A stretch of DNA of 64,000 nucleotides. Source: Streptococcus sciuri (GTDB taxonomy: Bacteria > Bacillota > Bacilli > Lactobacillales > Streptococcaceae). The position numbers and the translations under genes were made by a program. Below are positions 37,601 through 46,449 of the stretch, piece after piece (position 1 is the first letter of the stretch; each line of letters begins with the position of its first letter). The notes under the pieces were generated by a model. It ran no database searches, was not told where the DNA came from, and saw only the letters and a list, made by a program, of their open reading frames with translations. The stretch lies in contig NZ_JANUXX010000001.1 in the NCBI RefSeq assembly GCF_024814375.1, positions 1-64,000 of the forward strand, written 5' to 3'.

Positions 37601-37628
37601 AAAAGATTGGGCAATCCCAATCTTTTTA
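37601..37628. terminator. Terminator between ysxC and the DUF1275 gene
   Basis: AAAAGATTGGG-CAAT-CCCAATCTTTT, 11-bp perfect stem with T-run on the plus strand and A-run for the minus strand. Confidence 0.88.
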
Positions 37629-38312
37629 AATATTGCTATATTTGAGCTTGTAGCGAATAACGATGCTAGTATAGTGATAGCAAACACACGCTAGACTAAG
37701 TGTAACTAGCCACAATGCTTTTTCATGAAGAACATTATTCACTAAAGAAACGCTAATAGCACCGAGAACAAAGCTTGAGACTACAAGACTATAATTCGTT
37801 GCTTGTCTTTTGAGCTCTGGTGTTTTGTCTCGAGTGGTTAGATACTGATACCAGCTGCTTAGCATTTTCCGATAATTACCAGATGTCATCAAAATGGTAT
37901 AGGCATGTGATTCAATATGACTATCTGTAAAGGTAAGGGTCAATATACCAGTAGTTGTCGCAAGTAGTATAATCCAGAAGATTGGCACTTTTGGAAAAAA
38001 GGGCAAGACAGCAGAACTCATGAGTAAAGGCAAAATACAATAAGTGCGCCAATAAGCAGTTTTAGCCCTTTTTTTGATGATGGTAGCAAGGATAAAACCA
38101 ATGGAAAAAAAGAAAATAGAAAGCAAACGTAGAATACTTTGTGATAAGGAGCTATCATCCCAATCTGCAACAAGTAGCAAAATATTTCCGGTCTGTGTAG
38201 CTACTAGAGAGTCAAATTGCATGTGACAGTAAACATCTAAAGCTCCACCCATAAATCCGAGTAAAATAGCATTAAAACGATTGTGCTGAGGCATGTATTT
38301 GAGATTCAGCAT
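37626..38312 (-). CDS. YoaK/DUF1275-family membrane protein
   Basis: 228-aa integral membrane protein with about six hydrophobic helices. GFMGGALDVYCHMQFDSLVATQTGN near the N-terminus is the family hallmark (glycine-rich first helix and TGN at the start of the second). The start at 38312 follows AAGGAGGAGAATC; an ATG 8 codons upstream overlaps that ribosome binding site. Function unknown. Divergent from the trp operon leader. Confidence 0.85.
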   Translation of the reverse strand: MLNLKYMPQHNRFNAILLGFMGGALDVYCHMQFDSLVATQTGNILLLVADWDDSSLSQSILRLLSIFFFSIGFILATIIKKRAKTAYWRTYCILPLLMSSAVLPFFPKVPIFWIILLATTTGILTLTFTDSHIESHAYTILMTSGNYRKMLSSWYQYLTTRDKTPELKRQATNYSLVVSSFVLGAISVSLVNNVLHEKALWLVTLSLACVCYHYTSIVIRYKLKYSNI

Positions 38313-38408
38313 GATTCTCCTCCTTTGGACATTCATTATTGTACCACTTTTTGATAAATGACACAGATAAAAAATAAGAGATTATTTTTAGAAAATTCGA
38401 AAAAACTC

Positions 38409-38438
38409 TTGACAAATTAAAAAGACTTTTTGTATAAT
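38409..38438 (+). promoter_or_regulatory. trp operon promoter
   Basis: -35 TTGACA (38409-38414), 18-bp spacer, -10 TATAAT (38433-38438); both boxes perfect. Transcription should start near 38445, just before the T-box leader. Confidence 0.85.
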
Positions 38439-38444
38439 GATGGC

Positions 38445-38687
38445 AATCAGAAAAGTAAGTTAGAGTTGTTTTAAGGGAGCCTGTGGTGACTGCAAACAGG
38501 TAACAGCTTTAGGTGAACATTGGACTGATGTTATAGTGAATTTGAAACCATAATAATTCGGTGGGCACTCCTTATCGTGCGACTCGTTGTTTGACGAGTG
38601 TGAGAGGTACTTAGAGTACTTAATATTGAGGTGGCACCGTGTTAGTAATAACGCCCTCGCACAGAGTTTTTCTGTGCGAGGTTTTTT
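38445..38687 (+). promoter_or_regulatory. T-box riboswitch controlling the trp operon (tRNA-Trp)
   Basis: About 240 nt of leader. The T-box AGGTGGCACCGTG is at 38629-38641 and pairs with the tRNA acceptor end through its central TGGC-type bulge. It is followed by a strong terminator (CCTCGCACAGA-GTTTT-TCTGTGCGAGG-T6, 38655-38687). Stem I occupies about 38455-38550. A TGG Trp codon at 38521-38523 is in the expected specifier position and fits the operon. Uncharged tRNA-Trp should favour the antiterminator and switch on trpEGDCFBA. Confidence 0.9.
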
Positions 38688-38707
38688 GTTTAGAAATGGA
38701 GGATAAG

Positions 38708-40066
38708 ATGGAAAAGATTTTGGCAGCTGATAGTTTGACGCCTATTTTAGCTTATAAGCGTCTAAAGGGGGATTATAAGGTCATTTTGGAGAGTATCCCT
38801 CGTGAAAAAGAAAATGCTAGATATTCTATTATTGCTTACAATCCTGTCTATGAAATCATTTACCAAGAGGGTGTGCTAACGCAAAATGGGCAGGTTGTTA
38901 CACAAGATCCGCTTGATTATCTGAATACTCTTGTTGTCACAGCAAAGGAAATGGATGAGATTCCCTTTGCTGGTGGAGCGTTGGGCTATGTAGGCTATGA
39001 TATGCTTCATCTTTATGAAACGTTAGGTAGCATCCCAAAAGACACTATAAAGGTACCAGATATGCACTTTTTTGTTTACGAGTCTTATCTTATTTTTGAC
39101 CATAAAAAAGAGCTTGTCCGTGTGGTTGAGGATAATATTTATAGTCAGCGTGATAAATCGGAAATGAAAGTAGCGCTAGATGCAGTTTTAGTTCAGTTAC
39201 AAAGCATGAGTGAAGATGAGTTGGCACCAAAGGTAATTACACCACTGCAGTTTAGTAGCCATCTGGAAAAGGATGGTTTTGTATCTATGGTTAATCAAGC
39301 AAAACGGCTTATTCGGCAGGGAGATATGTTTCAATGTGTGCTCAGTCAGCGATTTTCTGCTGATTTACAAGGTAATCCGTTTGATTATTATCGTAATCTA
39401 CGTATCGTCAATCCATCTAATTATCTCTATTTCTTTGATTTCGGTACTTATCAGGTGATTGGAGCTAGCCCAGAGAGTCTCGTATCGGTCAAAGGAAAAA
39501 TGGTTATCACCAATCCCATTGCAGGAACACGTCCAAGAGGTAAAACAGAAGAAGAGGATGTCAGACTTGCTAGAGAACTTTTGTCAGATGTTAAGGAGAC
39601 AGCAGAGCATCGTATGTTAGTTGATTTAGGGCGTAACGACATTGGACGTATTGCTAAAACAGATACCGTTCAGGTTAGCAAATATATGGAAGTTGAGTAT
39701 TTCCGATATGTTATGCACCTTACTAGTGTTGTCAAAGGTGAGTTACGCAAAGATATGACTGCTATGGATGCGCTCAAAGCAACTCTGCCAGCAGGTACCG
39801 TCTCAGGAGCACCCAAATTGCGTGCTATGCAACGCATCTATGAACTTGAGCAGGAAAAAAGAGGTATCTATGCAGGTGCTATTGGGTATCTCTCGGCTAC
39901 AGGTGATATGGATTTTGCTATTGCTATTCGAACTATGATTGTGAAAAATAGTAGAGCTTATGTTCAAGCAGGAGCAGGTATAGTGTATGACAGTGTAGCC
40001 GAAAATGAATATTACGAAACTCTCAATAAAGCTAAAGCGATGACGAATATTGGAGATTTAGAATGA
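38708..40066 (+). CDS. trpE: Anthranilate synthase component I
   Basis: 452-aa chorismate-using subunit that makes anthranilate with TrpG. N-terminal regulatory part with LESIPREKENARYS, a likely Trp-feedback site, and catalytic domain with FQCVLSQRFSADL, GASPESLV, IAGTRPRGKTEEED, DLGRNDIGR and GTVSGAPKLRAM. The start at 38708 follows GGAGGATAAG; the frame continues upstream into the terminator of the T-box and is not used. First gene of trpEGDCFBA; overlaps trpG by 4 nt. Confidence 0.96.
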   Translation: MEKILAADSLTPILAYKRLKGDYKVILESIPREKENARYSIIAYNPVYEIIYQEGVLTQNGQVVTQDPLDYLNTLVVTAKEMDEIPFAGGALGYVGYDMLHLYETLGSIPKDTIKVPDMHFFVYESYLIFDHKKELVRVVEDNIYSQRDKSEMKVALDAVLVQLQSMSEDELAPKVITPLQFSSHLEKDGFVSMVNQAKRLIRQGDMFQCVLSQRFSADLQGNPFDYYRNLRIVNPSNYLYFFDFGTYQVIGASPESLVSVKGKMVITNPIAGTRPRGKTEEEDVRLARELLSDVKETAEHRMLVDLGRNDIGRIAKTDTVQVSKYMEVEYFRYVMHLTSVVKGELRKDMTAMDALKATLPAGTVSGAPKLRAMQRIYELEQEKRGIYAGAIGYLSATGDMDFAIAIRTMIVKNSRAYVQAGAGIVYDSVAENEYYETLNKAKAMTNIGDLE

Positions 40067-40635
40067 TTTTATTGGTGGATAATTATGACTCCTTTACATT
40101 TAACCTCATGCAGTACATCAGTCGTTTTGCAGAAGTTGATGTCATAAGAAATGATGATAGACAGCTTTATGACTATGCTAAAAAAGCAGATGGTATCGTT
40201 TTATCACCAGGTCCTGGTTGGCCTAGCGATGCAGGGCAAATGGAGTCTTTAATCAGAGATTTTGCTGGTCAAAAGCCTATTTTAGGCATTTGTCTTGGGC
40301 ATCAAGCTATTGCTGAAACTTTTGGAGGAAAGCTAGATTTGGCAAAGCAGGTTATGCATGGTAAACAGAGCCAAATAGCAATTGAACAAGCCTCTCCTAT
40401 CTTTATAGGTGTCTCAAAAAAAACATCAGTCATGCGTTATCATTCTATTGTCGTATCTCAATTGCCCAAAGGTTTTGAGGTGATTGCTAAAACAACAGAT
40501 GATTATGAGATTATGGCTATCCAAAATAACGCTTTACAGCTTTACGGTTTACAATATCATCCTGAGTCTATAGGGACGGATGAGGGGATGAAAATGATTG
40601 AAAATTTTGTTGCTATCGTGAAAAATGTGCACTAG
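40063..40635 (+). CDS. trpG: Anthranilate synthase component II (glutamine amidotransferase)
   Basis: 190-aa class I amidotransferase supplying ammonia to TrpE. DNYDSFTFNL at the start, oxyanion SPGPG, nucleophile Cys in ILGICLGHQAIAE (~79) and HPESIGT for the His/Glu pair. It might also serve p-aminobenzoate synthesis, but position argues for Trp. The ATGA overlap couples it to trpE. Confidence 0.95.
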   Translation: MILLVDNYDSFTFNLMQYISRFAEVDVIRNDDRQLYDYAKKADGIVLSPGPGWPSDAGQMESLIRDFAGQKPILGICLGHQAIAETFGGKLDLAKQVMHGKQSQIAIEQASPIFIGVSKKTSVMRYHSIVVSQLPKGFEVIAKTTDDYEIMAIQNNALQLYGLQYHPESIGTDEGMKMIENFVAIVKNVH

Positions 40636-40662
40636 GATTTTCATTGAAAGAGAGGAAGAAAA

Positions 40663-41667
40663 ATGAAAACTATATTTGCAAAGTTGGTTGCAAAAGAGGA
40701 TTTGAGTACACAGGAGATGACAGAGGTTGCTGAACGTCTTTTTTCTGGTCAGTTGTCCGATGCTCAAACAACAGCTTTTTTGCTTGGTTTGACGGAAAAA
40801 GGAGAGAGTTTTGATGAGATTGCAAGTCTCATTGCTGTTATTCGCAGTTATGCAAAGAAAGTTCCGGGAAAATTTCATGATGTGATGGATAATTGTGGAA
40901 CTGGTGGAGATTGCTCTTTTAGTTTTAACATCTCAACAACTACTAGCTTTTTATTAGCTGCTGGTGGCATCAAGCTCGCTAAACATGGAAACCGCTCCAT
41001 TTCTTCAAAATCAGGATCGGCAGATGTCTTAGAAAACCTAGGCATCAAGATAGATGCTAGTCCAGAAGTGATTAAAAAAGCTTTGGAGGAGGTTGGTCTA
41101 GCATTCTTGTTTGCTCAATCAATGCATCCTGTAATGCGTCATGTGGGACCTGCCAGACAGATTTTGGGAATTCCTACAATTATGAATATCATAGGTCCAC
41201 TGAACCATCCTATGGATTTGGATTATCAGCTTATGGGATTGTATAGAGAGGATTTACAAGAGACTTGCGCTAAGTTACTACATCATCTGGGACGTAAACG
41301 AGCAATAATTATTACAGGACCTGATAATATGGATGAAGCTGCTCTCTATGGTGTTAATCACTATACGTTGCTAGATTATGGCAAAATAACAAAAGGACAG
41401 TTTAGCTATGCTGATTTAGGGATGAAAGAGATACCTCTTGCAGCCATTAAAGGAGGCAATGCTAAGGAGAATGCCGATATTCTAGTGAGTGTTCTCAAAA
41501 ATGAACCAAGTCCATATCGAGAAACAACTATTGTCAATGCTGCGCTCGGTTTTTTTGCAGCGGGTAAAGTTGCAACGCTACAAGAAGGTGTAAATCTGGC
41601 TCGTCAAGTACTTGCTTCAGGAAAAGCACTTGATGTTTTAAACAAGCTTAAGGAGGTGCAGGTATGA
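40663..41667 (+). CDS. trpD: Anthranilate phosphoribosyltransferase
   Basis: 334-aa enzyme joining anthranilate and PRPP. DNCGTGGDCSFSFNISTT (~79, PRPP/pyrophosphate loop), KHGNRSISSKSGSADVLENLG, and GPLNHP with MDEAALYG for Mg binding. AGAGAGGAAGAAAA before the ATG. Overlaps trpC by 4 nt. Confidence 0.96.
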   Translation: MKTIFAKLVAKEDLSTQEMTEVAERLFSGQLSDAQTTAFLLGLTEKGESFDEIASLIAVIRSYAKKVPGKFHDVMDNCGTGGDCSFSFNISTTTSFLLAAGGIKLAKHGNRSISSKSGSADVLENLGIKIDASPEVIKKALEEVGLAFLFAQSMHPVMRHVGPARQILGIPTIMNIIGPLNHPMDLDYQLMGLYREDLQETCAKLLHHLGRKRAIIITGPDNMDEAALYGVNHYTLLDYGKITKGQFSYADLGMKEIPLAAIKGGNAKENADILVSVLKNEPSPYRETTIVNAALGFFAAGKVATLQEGVNLARQVLASGKALDVLNKLKEVQV

Positions 41668-42434
41668 GTGATGGGGCATTTTTAGAGAGAATATTGGCAA
41701 TCAAAGAACAAGAAAATGCTCAACTCGTTGTCGAAAAGGTCAAACCATTGCGTAAGACTTATTCTTTTTACGATTATGTCAAAACACACAATGATAGGAT
41801 ACACATTATTGCCGAAGTAAAAAAAGCCAGTCCTAGTCTAGGAGCAATCAATATGGATGTGGATTTGCTAGATCAAGCGAGATGTTATGAGACGGCTGGT
41901 GCTAGTATGATTTCCGTGTTGACGGATGAGCCTTTTTTCAAGGGGCACATAGACTATCTGCGTATGATTTCAGAGAGTGTTGCCATTCCAACTTTACAGA
42001 AGGATTTTATCATTGATGAAAAGCAGATTATTAGAGGAGCTAATGCTGGCGCAACAGTGATTTTGCTGATTGTTGCTGCACTTAGTAAGAAGCGTTTGTG
42101 TGAGTTGTTTGATTTTGCGACTTCCTTAGGGATGGAGGTTCTAGTGGAGACGCATAATCTTATTGAGCTTGAGATAGCTCACCAAATAGGTGCTAAGATT
42201 ATTGGGATTAATAATCGTGATTTGACAACGTTTAAGACTGATTTGCAGACAAGTATAGATTTGATACCTTATCTAAGGAGCAATCCTGTTTATATCTCGG
42301 AGTCGGCGATTGTTACAAGAGAGGATGTCAAACGATTGGTTCCTTCTTATGATGGTATCTTATGCGGAACAACTCTGATGCAGTCTGATACTGTTGCTGC
42401 TAAGATAAAGGAGCTTGCTATTGACAAAGGTTAA
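41664..42434 (+). CDS. trpC: Indole-3-glycerol phosphate synthase
   Basis: 256-aa TIM-barrel enzyme. IIAEVKKASPSLGAI (catalytic Lys), VLTDEPFFKGHIDYL, LQKDFIIDEKQI, LVETHN, IGINNRDLTTFKTD and YISESAI are all family blocks. AAGGAGGTGCAGGT before the ATG. The 3' end overlaps trpF. Confidence 0.96.
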   Translation: MSDGAFLERILAIKEQENAQLVVEKVKPLRKTYSFYDYVKTHNDRIHIIAEVKKASPSLGAINMDVDLLDQARCYETAGASMISVLTDEPFFKGHIDYLRMISESVAIPTLQKDFIIDEKQIIRGANAGATVILLIVAALSKKRLCELFDFATSLGMEVLVETHNLIELEIAHQIGAKIIGINNRDLTTFKTDLQTSIDLIPYLRSNPVYISESAIVTREDVKRLVPSYDGILCGTTLMQSDTVAAKIKELAIDKG

Positions 42435-43005
42435 GATATGTGGCATAACAACGTCAGAGGCGATGCAAGCAGCAGTCGATGCGGGAGCGGACTATGTTGG
42501 ATTTGTTTTTGCAACAAGCAAGCGCCAAGTGACTCCAAAAAAAGCACGTACACTTGCACAGTGGGTATCTCCAGAGGTTCAAAAAGTTGGTGTTTTTGTT
42601 AATCCCAGCATAAATGAGGTGCAGGAGGTTTTGAAAGATGTTCGACTTGACCTCATTCAGATTCATGGGGACTATGATGAGGCTCTAAAAACTTTGGATA
42701 TACCTATTATCAGTGCAGTAGCGGTTGGCAAAGAGCAACTGATAGTTAGAGAGTCAGCAGACTACTATCTCTTTGATGCACCTATAGCAGGTAGTGGCAA
42801 AACGTTTGATTGGGAGATGCTTGATAGAACAAACATGACTAAGCCCTATTTTATAGCGGGTGGTTTGACACTAGAAAATGTCAGTGACTGTATCGCACAT
42901 TTTCACCCCTATGCTGTTGATGTATCTTCTGGAGTGGAGACAAATGGTAAAAAGGATGTGGAGAAGATAAAAGCATTTATAAAAGGAGTAAAATATGACT
43001 TATAA
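42421..43005 (+). CDS. trpF: Phosphoribosylanthranilate isomerase
   Basis: 194-aa TIM-barrel isomerase. Begins [19 protein letters not shown] (catalytic Cys in KICG), then [24 protein letters not shown] and [12 protein letters not shown] place the start at TTG 42421, 8 nt after AAGGAG; another TTG at 42415 is too close. It overlaps the trpC end by 14 nt and trpB by 11 nt. Confidence 0.93.
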   Translation: MTKVKICGITTSEAMQAAVDAGADYVGFVFATSKRQVTPKKARTLAQWVSPEVQKVGVFVNPSINEVQEVLKDVRLDLIQIHGDYDEALKTLDIPIISAVAVGKEQLIVRESADYYLFDAPIAGSGKTFDWEMLDRTNMTKPYFIAGGLTLENVSDCIAHFHPYAVDVSSGVETNGKKDVEKIKAFIKGVKYDL

Positions 43006-44203
43006 ACAACCAGATGAAAAGGGATTTTTTGGAAAGTTTGGAGGACGTTTTATCCCAGAGACACTGATGACAGCAGTTTTAGAACTGGAAACTGCTTATC
43101 GTAAAGCAAAAGCGGATTCAACATTTCAAGAAGAACTTGAACAATTGTTGACCTATTATGTTGGTCGGCAGAATCCACTGTATTTTGCACAGCGTTTGAG
43201 TGATTATGCAGGTGGTGCAAAGATTTATCTCAAGCGTGAAGATCTCAATCATACGGGTGCGCACAAGATCAATAATGCTCTAGGACAAGCCCTTCTAGCC
43301 AAGCGGATGGGTAAAACCAAGATTATTGCAGAGACTGGCGCAGGTCAGCACGGTGTAGCGACAGCGACAGCAGCAGCACTTTTTGACATGGAGTGTACCA
43401 TTTACATGGGAGAAGAGGATGTGAAACGTCAAGCTCTCAATGTATTTCGTATGGAGTTGTTAGGGGCTAAGGTAGTGGCAGTTACAGACGGTTCACGTGT
43501 ACTTAAAGACGCTGTTAATGCCGCTCTTCGTTCATGGGTAGCTAACGTAGAGGACACACATTACATTATGGGTTCTGTGCTTGGTCCAGCACCATTTCCA
43601 GAGATTGTGAGGGATTTTCAGTCGGTTATTGGTCGTGAAGCTAAAGAACAGTTTAGTCAATTAACAGGACAGGATTTACCAGATGCCCTAGTGGCTTGTG
43701 TTGGTGGAGGTTCAAATGCCATGGGACTTTTTTATCCTTTTGTTAACGATAAGTCTGTGGAAATGTATGGCGTCGAAGCAGCAGGACGTGGTCTAGAGAC
43801 AAAAGACCACGCAGCCACATTAACTAAAGGTAGAGCAGGTGTTTTACATGGTTCTCTGATGGACGTTTTGCAAGATGAAGAAGGGCAAATTTTGGAGGCA
43901 TTTTCAATTTCGGCAGGATTGGACTATCCAGGTGTAGGTCCGGAGCATTCGCATTTTAATGCGATCGGTAGAGCCCACTATGTGCCAATCACAGATGAGG
44001 AAGCGCTTGAGGGATTCAAGCTACTGTCACGTCTTGAGGGAATTATCCCTGCCTTAGAGTCCAGTCATGCTATTGCCTACGTTATTAAGCTAGCCAAGGA
44101 ACTCGGTAAGGACAAGTCCATTGTCGTCTGCCTGTCAGGACGAGGAGACAAGGATGTGATGCAAGTCAAAGAACGTTTAGAGAAAGAGCAAAAAGGAGTC
44201 TAG
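42995..44203 (+). CDS. trpB: Tryptophan synthase beta chain
   Basis: 402-aa PLP enzyme joining indole and serine. [34 protein letters not shown] (Schiff-base Lys in AHK), [26 protein letters not shown] for the PLP phosphate and GVGPEHS. AAAGGAGTAAAAT before the ATG. Works as alpha2beta2 with TrpA, whose gene begins one base after the stop codon. Confidence 0.97.
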   Translation: MTYKQPDEKGFFGKFGGRFIPETLMTAVLELETAYRKAKADSTFQEELEQLLTYYVGRQNPLYFAQRLSDYAGGAKIYLKREDLNHTGAHKINNALGQALLAKRMGKTKIIAETGAGQHGVATATAAALFDMECTIYMGEEDVKRQALNVFRMELLGAKVVAVTDGSRVLKDAVNAALRSWVANVEDTHYIMGSVLGPAPFPEIVRDFQSVIGREAKEQFSQLTGQDLPDALVACVGGGSNAMGLFYPFVNDKSVEMYGVEAAGRGLETKDHAATLTKGRAGVLHGSLMDVLQDEEGQILEAFSISAGLDYPGVGPEHSHFNAIGRAHYVPITDEEALEGFKLLSRLEGIIPALESSHAIAYVIKLAKELGKDKSIVVCLSGRGDKDVMQVKERLEKEQKGV

Positions 44204-44204
44204 G

Positions 44205-44978
44205 ATGGAAAAAACACTAACGCACTTTTTACAGGCAAAAAAAGAAACAGGTAATGGCATTTTTATTCCTTACATCATGGCAGGTGATCACGATAAAGGG
44301 ATTGATGGATTAGCTGAGACGATTGCATTTTTAGAAAAATTAGGAGTGTCTGCTGTTGAGATTGGAATTCCTTTTTCAGATCCTGTTGCAGATGGTCCAG
44401 TCATTGAGCTTGCTGGTAATCGTAGTCTGAAAAATGGCACAACTCCTCATACGATTGTACGTACGCTAAAGGCGATTAAGACAGAGTTACCATTGATTAT
44501 CATGACCTATTTTAATCCGATTTTTCAGTACGGTTTGGATCAGTTTATCACTGACTTAGCGGACACGCCTGTCAAGGGACTTATTATTCCGGACTTGCCA
44601 CACGAGCAAGATTATTTTATCAAACCACTGCTTGAGGAAGCAGACATTGCCCTTGTACCACTGGTGAGTCTCACCACAGGACTTAATCGTCAAAAAATGC
44701 TGGTCGAAGACGCTGAGGGTTTCATTTACGCTGTTGCTGTCAATGGAGTGACCGGTAAGACAAGCAGTTACCGCAACGACTTGGACGGTCACCTCTCACG
44801 TTTACGAGACCTAGCCTCTATCCCAGTTTTGACAGGATTTGGCATTTCGACGCACGAGGATGTCGAGCGTTTCAATCAAGTCTCAGACGGTGTTATTGTT
44901 GGCTCTAAAATTGTTCAAGCCCTAGCTGAACACAAAGAAGAGGAAATAGCTAGCTTTATTAGAGAAAGCTTGGGGTAA
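44205..44978 (+). CDS. trpA: Tryptophan synthase alpha chain
   Basis: 257-aa TIM-barrel enzyme cleaving indole-glycerol phosphate. Catalytic Glu in [19 protein letters not shown], Asp in [11 protein letters not shown], then GVTGKTS and [23 protein letters not shown] before the ATG. Last gene of the operon; I see no good terminator after it, so read-through into the peptide locus that follows is possible. Confidence 0.96.
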   Translation: MEKTLTHFLQAKKETGNGIFIPYIMAGDHDKGIDGLAETIAFLEKLGVSAVEIGIPFSDPVADGPVIELAGNRSLKNGTTPHTIVRTLKAIKTELPLIIMTYFNPIFQYGLDQFITDLADTPVKGLIIPDLPHEQDYFIKPLLEEADIALVPLVSLTTGLNRQKMLVEDAEGFIYAVAVNGVTGKTSSYRNDLDGHLSRLRDLASIPVLTGFGISTHEDVERFNQVSDGVIVGSKIVQALAEHKEEEIASFIRESLG

Positions 44979-44999
44979 ATGGCACAAGGAGCTATCTCT

Positions 45000-45050
45000 A
45001 TGAAATATAATATTTATAATTTTTCTATCCCCAAATTGGTATTTATATAA
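45000..45050 (+). CDS. Possible 16-aa ORF after trpA
   Basis: ATG at 45000 with AAGGAG (44986-44991) eight nt upstream; reads MKYNIYNFSIPKLVFI then TAA. The ribosome binding site is good but the peptide is unlike any I know and it has no promoter of its own. It could be chance, or a small peptide read from the trp transcript. Confidence 0.2.
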   Translation: MKYNIYNFSIPKLVFI

Positions 45051-45064
45051 CGATGTGATACACT
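45036..45064 (+). promoter_or_regulatory. Promoter of the radical-SAM peptide locus
   Basis: -35 TTGGTA (45036-45041), 17-bp spacer and extended -10 TG-A-TACACT (45056-45064). The nine bases TGATACACT are the same as in the mutA promoter at 9810-9818. Confidence 0.5.
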
Positions 45065-45114
45065 CAATGTAAGCACAGCCTATCTGTAGTATAAGAATAG
45101 TTAGGAGAAATATT

Positions 45115-45222
45115 ATGATAAAAATCAATTTTAAACAGCTATCTTCCAAGTTATTGAAAATTAAAGTTGTAACCAGCGGTTGTGGAACTAGGCGGACACA
45201 CCAAACTAAAAGGTTACTCTAA
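45115..45222 (+). CDS. Candidate precursor peptide of a radical-SAM RiPP, 35 aa
   Basis: ATG at 45115 with TTAGGAGAAA upstream. The peptide starts MIKINFKQLSSKLLKIKVV (basic amphipathic leader) and ends TSGCGTRRTHQTKRLL with a single Cys. It precedes a radical SAM gene and is followed at once by a hairpin attenuator (ACTCTAAA / TTTAGAGT), the usual layout for streptococcal radical-SAM peptides (RaS-RiPPs). I cannot place it in a named subfamily. The downstream enzyme is broken, so the peptide is probably an orphan. Confidence 0.6.
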   Translation: MIKINFKQLSSKLLKIKVVTSGCGTRRTHQTKRLL

Positions 45223-45244
45223 ATTATTATTTTTAGAGTATTTT
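45216..45244 (+). terminator. Attenuator after the RiPP precursor
   Basis: ACTCTAAA (45216-45223) pairs with TTTAGAGT (45232-45239), followed by ATTTTATT. The weak T-run would allow partial read-through to the enzyme gene. Confidence 0.6.
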
Positions 45245-45312
45245 ATTAGATAACACATTTAAAAGTTTAGGTATTACTACAGGTAGGTTATCGCTTTTGG
45301 GGAGAGGTTAAA

Positions 45313-46020
45313 ATGGAACTCAAATTACAGAGAAATTATTATTATCATTATTTTGGCAATGAATTGTTTGTTATTGGAAGCAATGAGAATTATTTGTTAA
45401 ATGAGTATCAAACTTTATTGATTGAAGTTATAAATAACGATGGTCATTTGCGTAATTTAGTTCACCATTTTTTAGATGTTGTATTAGATGTAGAAGAAGC
45501 TTAAATAGTTGACTTGCTAGAGAGCCCTTAAAAATATGCTTAAAAAGGGTCTAATTATTGAATCTCCGACAAAATCTGACTCACTTAGCATTTACGGTGA
45601 AGTCGGAAAATTTTTTCCTAAAAAATAGTCATAGAGCTAACAAATAAGTGCCATTTAAACTGTATTCATTGCTATAAACAATCTAGTCCTTTAAAAAGGC
45701 AGTTTTTAAATTTTAATGATTTAGTTACATTTTTAGATAAAATGAAGGGAAGTGTATATGAGATTCAATTGATAAGAGGTGAGCTGATGGTTCATCCAAA
45801 ATTTAATGAAATCGCAAAATATGTGACCAATAACTTTGAATTTGTCACAATGACAACTACAGGGCATTTCATTAATTCTAGAAATATTGAATTAATAAAA
45901 AGATTTTCTTTTATCCAAGTGTCATTGTATCACTATAAATCTGAGATAAATGATAAGATTACAAAGAAAAAACAGTCATTGAGGAAAACTCTTAAAGGGA
46001 TTGAATATCTTATAAAGTCA
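45313..46020 (+). pseudogene. Radical SAM peptide-modifying enzyme, frameshifted and truncated
   Basis: Starts MELKLQRNYYYHYFGNELFV, a PqqD/RRE-like peptide-binding domain (~60 residues), then stops at 45502-45504. In other frames the protein goes on: EIVDLLES, then MLKKGLIIESPTKSDSLSIY, GEVGKFFPKK, then IVIELTNKCHLNCIHCYKQS, which holds the radical SAM CxxxCxxC cluster motif. This last frame stays open (LIRGELMVHPKFNEIAKYV, VSLYHY). At least three frame changes are needed, and the rest of the barrel and any SPASM domain are missing. At about 46020 it runs in frame into an ABC transporter tail. AGAGG precedes the ATG. Confidence 0.8.
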
Positions 46021-46371
46021 GTAAGATTTGGATTGTTTAGTCATTTAGGGAGAGGGACTTTTATTCAAGCGGACTGGGTTCTTAGTAAGCAACGAGTGGA
46101 AAACGTTTCTGATTTATTGTCTGAAGTTTTAACAGGTGATAGTGGGTTATCAGGTGGGCAAAAGCAGAGATTCTTGTTAGTTCGAGTCTTACTGCAGGAT
46201 AAAGAAATGTTATTGTTGATTGAGAGTTTATCTGCTTTAGTTCAAGCAACTTTTGATAGACTAGAAGCCTACCTAACATCTCTAAAAGGTAAAATGCTTA
46301 TCCATATTTCACACCGCTATTCAGAGGTGTCAGCTTCTCTATATAATGAGGTTATAAAGATTGAGAACTGA
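46021..46371 (+). pseudogene. 3' end of an ABC transporter ATPase, fused to the radical SAM relic
   Basis: About 115 residues of a nucleotide-binding domain: GLSGGQKQRFLLVRVLLQD is the ABC signature, LLLIESLSAL a degraded Walker B (the Asp is Ile) and SALVQATFDR has Val in place of the D-loop Asp. ISHRYSE gives the switch His. The Walker A half and the membrane domain are absent. Since the whole 45742-46371 stretch is one open frame, a deletion joined the two genes in phase. It is the remnant of the peptide exporter of this locus and cannot hydrolyse ATP. Confidence 0.8.
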
Positions 46372-46449
46372 GGGTCCCCTATTGTATAATGGTGTAAGAT
46401 AGTTTAAGCTCATATCTAAATAAAATGACAGTAAAGGAGATTAAAAGAC

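Noticed and set aside
45000..45050. 16-aa ORF after trpA as a pheromone
   Set aside because: Good ribosome binding site but polar N-terminus, no promoter and no partner regulator; kept only as a low-confidence feature.
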